Assembly (NCBI RefSeq): GCF_002119665.1
Contig: NZ_CP021111.1
Location: 5,084,001-5,148,000, forward strand
DNA: 64,000 nt
Source of the DNA: Bordetella genomosp. 13
GTDB lineage: Bacteria > Pseudomonadota > Gammaproteobacteria > Burkholderiales > Burkholderiaceae_B
Reading direction: 5' to 3'
The notes under the pieces are model-generated. The model ran no database searches and was not told the DNA's origin. It worked only from the letters and a program-made list of their open reading frames with translations. The translations under genes were made by a program, and so were the position numbers. Positions within the stretch are counted from its first letter, which is position 1, and each line of letters begins with the position of its first letter. Below, piece by piece: positions 62,351 to 64,000 of the stretch.

Positions 62351-64000
62351 CACGTCACCAACGGTCCCGGCGAACGCAGGTAGTCCGCCTTGATCTTGTC
62401 CACGATCCAATAGGCCGTGGCGCCCACCGTCGCGGTCGGGTTGTAGTTGGAGTTCTGCGGGAACAGCGCCGCCCCGGTCACGAACACGTTGGGCACGTCC
62501 CACACCTGCCCGTACCGGTTCACCACGCTGGTCTGCGGATCGTCGCCCATGATGGCGCCGCCGGTCAGATGCGTGGACTGGTACGCCGTGGCCGAGAACG
62601 GCCGTTTGCGCGGCCCGGGCTCGGTGGCCACTACCCCGCGCATCGCACGGCCGATCTCGTCACCCTTGGCGGTAAGAAATGCCGACAGCCGGATGTCGTT
62701 GTCCGGAAAGTCATACGTCACGCGCAGCAGCGGCAGACCCCACGCGTCCTTGTAGGTCGGGTCCAGGCTGAGATACGCGCCGCGCGTGGGCTGCGCCGAT
62801 CCCGTGATCGTGATCGACGCGGAGTGGTTGTAGTAGCGCTTGACCGCCTTCTTCCACTCCGAGCCCCACGAGGGGGTGCCCTTGGGCGTGGGGTGATAGC
62901 CGATGGGCGCGCCGCTGACCACCTGGATCTGCAGGTATCCGCCGCCCACGAACTTGTGCGGTCCGTGATCGAAGTTGTCGGCGCTGAAGTCGTCCATCGT
63001 CACCGCCACCGCGCCGGCGCCCATGAACGGATTGATGTTGATCGACTCTTCGAAGAACAGGTTCACGCCCGAGGTTGTCTGGTGCGTGTAGTTACGCCCC
63101 ACCACGCCCGTGTTGGTCTCGGGATCGTAGGGCTTGCCGATGCCCGACAGCAGCAGCAGCCTTACGTTGTTGATGCCGAACGCGCACAGGAACACCGTAT
63201 CGGCCGGCTGGAACACCTCCTTGCCCGCGGCGTCCACATACGTCACGCCCCGCGCGCGCTTCTTGTCCTCGGTCAGCTCCACTCGCAGCACGTGCGCGCC
63301 GGTGCGGATCTCGAAGTTTTCCATCTTCAGCGCCACCGGCAGGATGCAGACCTGCGGCGATGCTTTGGCGAAGTGCTCGCAGCCGAAGTTCGAACAGAAG
63401 CCGCAGTACACGCAGGCGCTCATGTGCAGCCCTTCGGTGTTCACATACGGCCGCGTGCATAAGGCCGAGGGCTGCACGTACGGGTGATATCCCAGCTTGC
63501 GCGCGGCCTCGCCGAACAGCGCGGGCGCGTAGGGCACCTTCATCGGAGGGTTGGGATACGGCCGTGAACGCCATGGCTCGAAGGGGTTGCCGCCCTCCTG
63601 CTTCTGGCCCTTGATGTTGCCCGCCTGCCCCGACGCGCCGATCAGGTAGTCGAAGCGGTCGAAGTACGGTTCCAGTTCGTCGTAGCTCAGCGGCCAGTCC
63701 TGGCTGGTCAGGTCATCGTCGATGAAGCCCTTGCCATAGCGCTCTTCGTAGTGGCTGCGCAGATTGAAATCGGTGGGATCGAAGCGGTAGTACGCGCCCG
63801 ACCAGTGATTGCCCGCTCCGCCCAGGTGCGTGCCCGGATACGCGAACTGCCAGCGGCGCATCGGCAGCGCCTTCTGCTTCGTGTTGTTGCGGAAGGTGTA
63901 GGTCTCGGTGGCGGCGTTCTGGTGCAGCGCGTGGCGGCGCGTGTACTTCAGCTCGTCGTGCACGTTCGGGCCCTGGAAGTCCGGCGAGGGCCAGCGCGCC
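62350..64000 (-). CDS. GMC-family membrane dehydrogenase flavoprotein (gluconate/sugar dehydrogenase type), C-terminal part
   Basis: The frame is open to the right edge and lacks its N-terminal FAD motif, which lies outside the window. The visible part has G-A-G-N-H-W-S-G, a cysteine cluster C-V-Y-C-G-F-C-S-N-F-G-C that suits an iron-sulfur ligand set, D-T-V-F-L-C-A-F-G-I-N-N, and the C-terminal G-A-A-L-F-P-Q-N-S-N-Y-N-P with catalytic histidine/asparagine positions. It resembles the large subunit of gluconate 2-dehydrogenase and related membrane sugar dehydrogenases. A small Tat-exported subunit gene is expected upstream, beyond the edge. Confidence 0.88.
   Translation of the reverse strand, partial: ARWPSPDFQGPNVHDELKYTRRHALHQNAATETYTFRNNTKQKALPMRRWQFAYPGTHLGGAGNHWSGAYYRFDPTDFNLRSHYEERYGKGFIDDDLTSQDWPLSYDELEPYFDRFDYLIGASGQAGNIKGQKQEGGNPFEPWRSRPYPNPPMKVPYAPALFGEAARKLGYHPYVQPSALCTRPYVNTEGLHMSACVYCGFCSNFGCEHFAKASPQVCILPVALKMENFEIRTGAHVLRVELTEDKKRARGVTYVDAAGKEVFQPADTVFLCAFGINNVRLLLLSGIGKPYDPETNTGVVGRNYTHQTTSGVNLFFEESININPFMGAGAVAVTMDDFSADNFDHGPHKFVGGGYLQIQVVSGAPIGYHPTPKGTPSWGSEWKKAVKRYYNHSASITITGSAQPTRGAYLSLDPTYKDAWGLPLLRVTYDFPDNDIRLSAFLTAKGDEIGRAMRGVVATEPGPRKRPFSATAYQSTHLTGGAIMGDDPQTSVVNRYGQVWDVPNVFVTGAALFPQNSNYNPTATVGATAYWIVDKIKADYLRSPGPLVT

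Overview
The window is GC-rich (mid-to-high 60s percent by eye), with dense, short-spaced and often ATGA-overlapping genes. The gene set points to a betaproteobacterium of the Alcaligenaceae, closest in style to Bordetella or Achromobacter. The main evidence is the birA-coaX pair (coaX is the Bvg accessory factor Baf of Bordetella) next to the lipopolysaccharide genes waaA and waaC, a Bug-type tripartite-tricarboxylate receptor, several CaiB/BaiF CoA-transferases and a ubiA of betaproteobacterial type. Genus is an inference from layout; I saw no rRNA, tRNA, CRISPR array or insertion sequence.

Layout. 1-3.2 kb: edge of an Mla-type ABC permease, birA-coaX, a 52-residue membrane peptide and an Rpn-family nuclease. 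3.2-19.8 kb: lipopolysaccharide region. It holds waaA and waaC (core), wecB, a GT-C membrane glycosyltransferase, a GT2-GT4 fusion, galE, a methyltransferase with a coiled-coil tail, wzt and wzm (ABC O-antigen exporter), GT2, GT4, a WecA-like initiating transferase and the waaL ligase. Together they can start a chain on undecaprenyl phosphate, extend it, cap it, export it through Wzm/Wzt and ligate it to core. 19.8-22.8 kb: CoxG-like protein, MFS and EamA exporters. 22.8-31.3 kb: a LacI regulator divergent from a tightly packed catabolic operon. The operon mixes sugar-type enzymes (Gfo/Idh oxidoreductase, TIM-barrel isomerase, DUF4432 epimerase-like, SDR) with CoA chemistry (CaiB/BaiF transferase, enoyl-CoA hydratase) and a solute-binding-like protein that lacks a signal peptide. 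31.5-32.4 kb: a second Rpn gene broken by a one-base frameshift.

32.5-39.7 kb: clsB with its exonuclease/endonuclease partner, aspS-DUF502-FmdB, a putative Na+/H+ antiporter and a hicAB toxin-antitoxin pair whose promoter -10 box lies in a perfect palindrome. 39.7-47.2 kb: a GMC oxidoreductase, an amino-acid permease, a DapA-like lyase, free-methionine-(R)-sulfoxide reductase, a PLP aminotransferase and ubiA. 47.2-50.5 kb: a GlcC-like FadR regulator divergent from malate synthase G (glcB), with two matching operator sites 110 bp apart.

50.5-64 kb: an AraC regulator divergent from ridA-argE-MHS symporter-dehydratase, a Bug receptor divergent from a GcvA-like LysR, a CaiB CoA-transferase with an enoyl-CoA-hydratase-like protein, and an FMN 2-hydroxy-acid dehydrogenase. 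The window ends in a membrane dehydrogenase (diheme cytochrome c plus GMC flavoprotein) that runs off the right edge. The most interesting items are the methyltransferase/coiled-coil protein beside Wzt (candidate minimal O-chain terminator and ruler), the mixed sugar/CoA operon with its 21-codon overlapping mini-ORF, the paired GlcC operators and the frameshifted Rpn gene.
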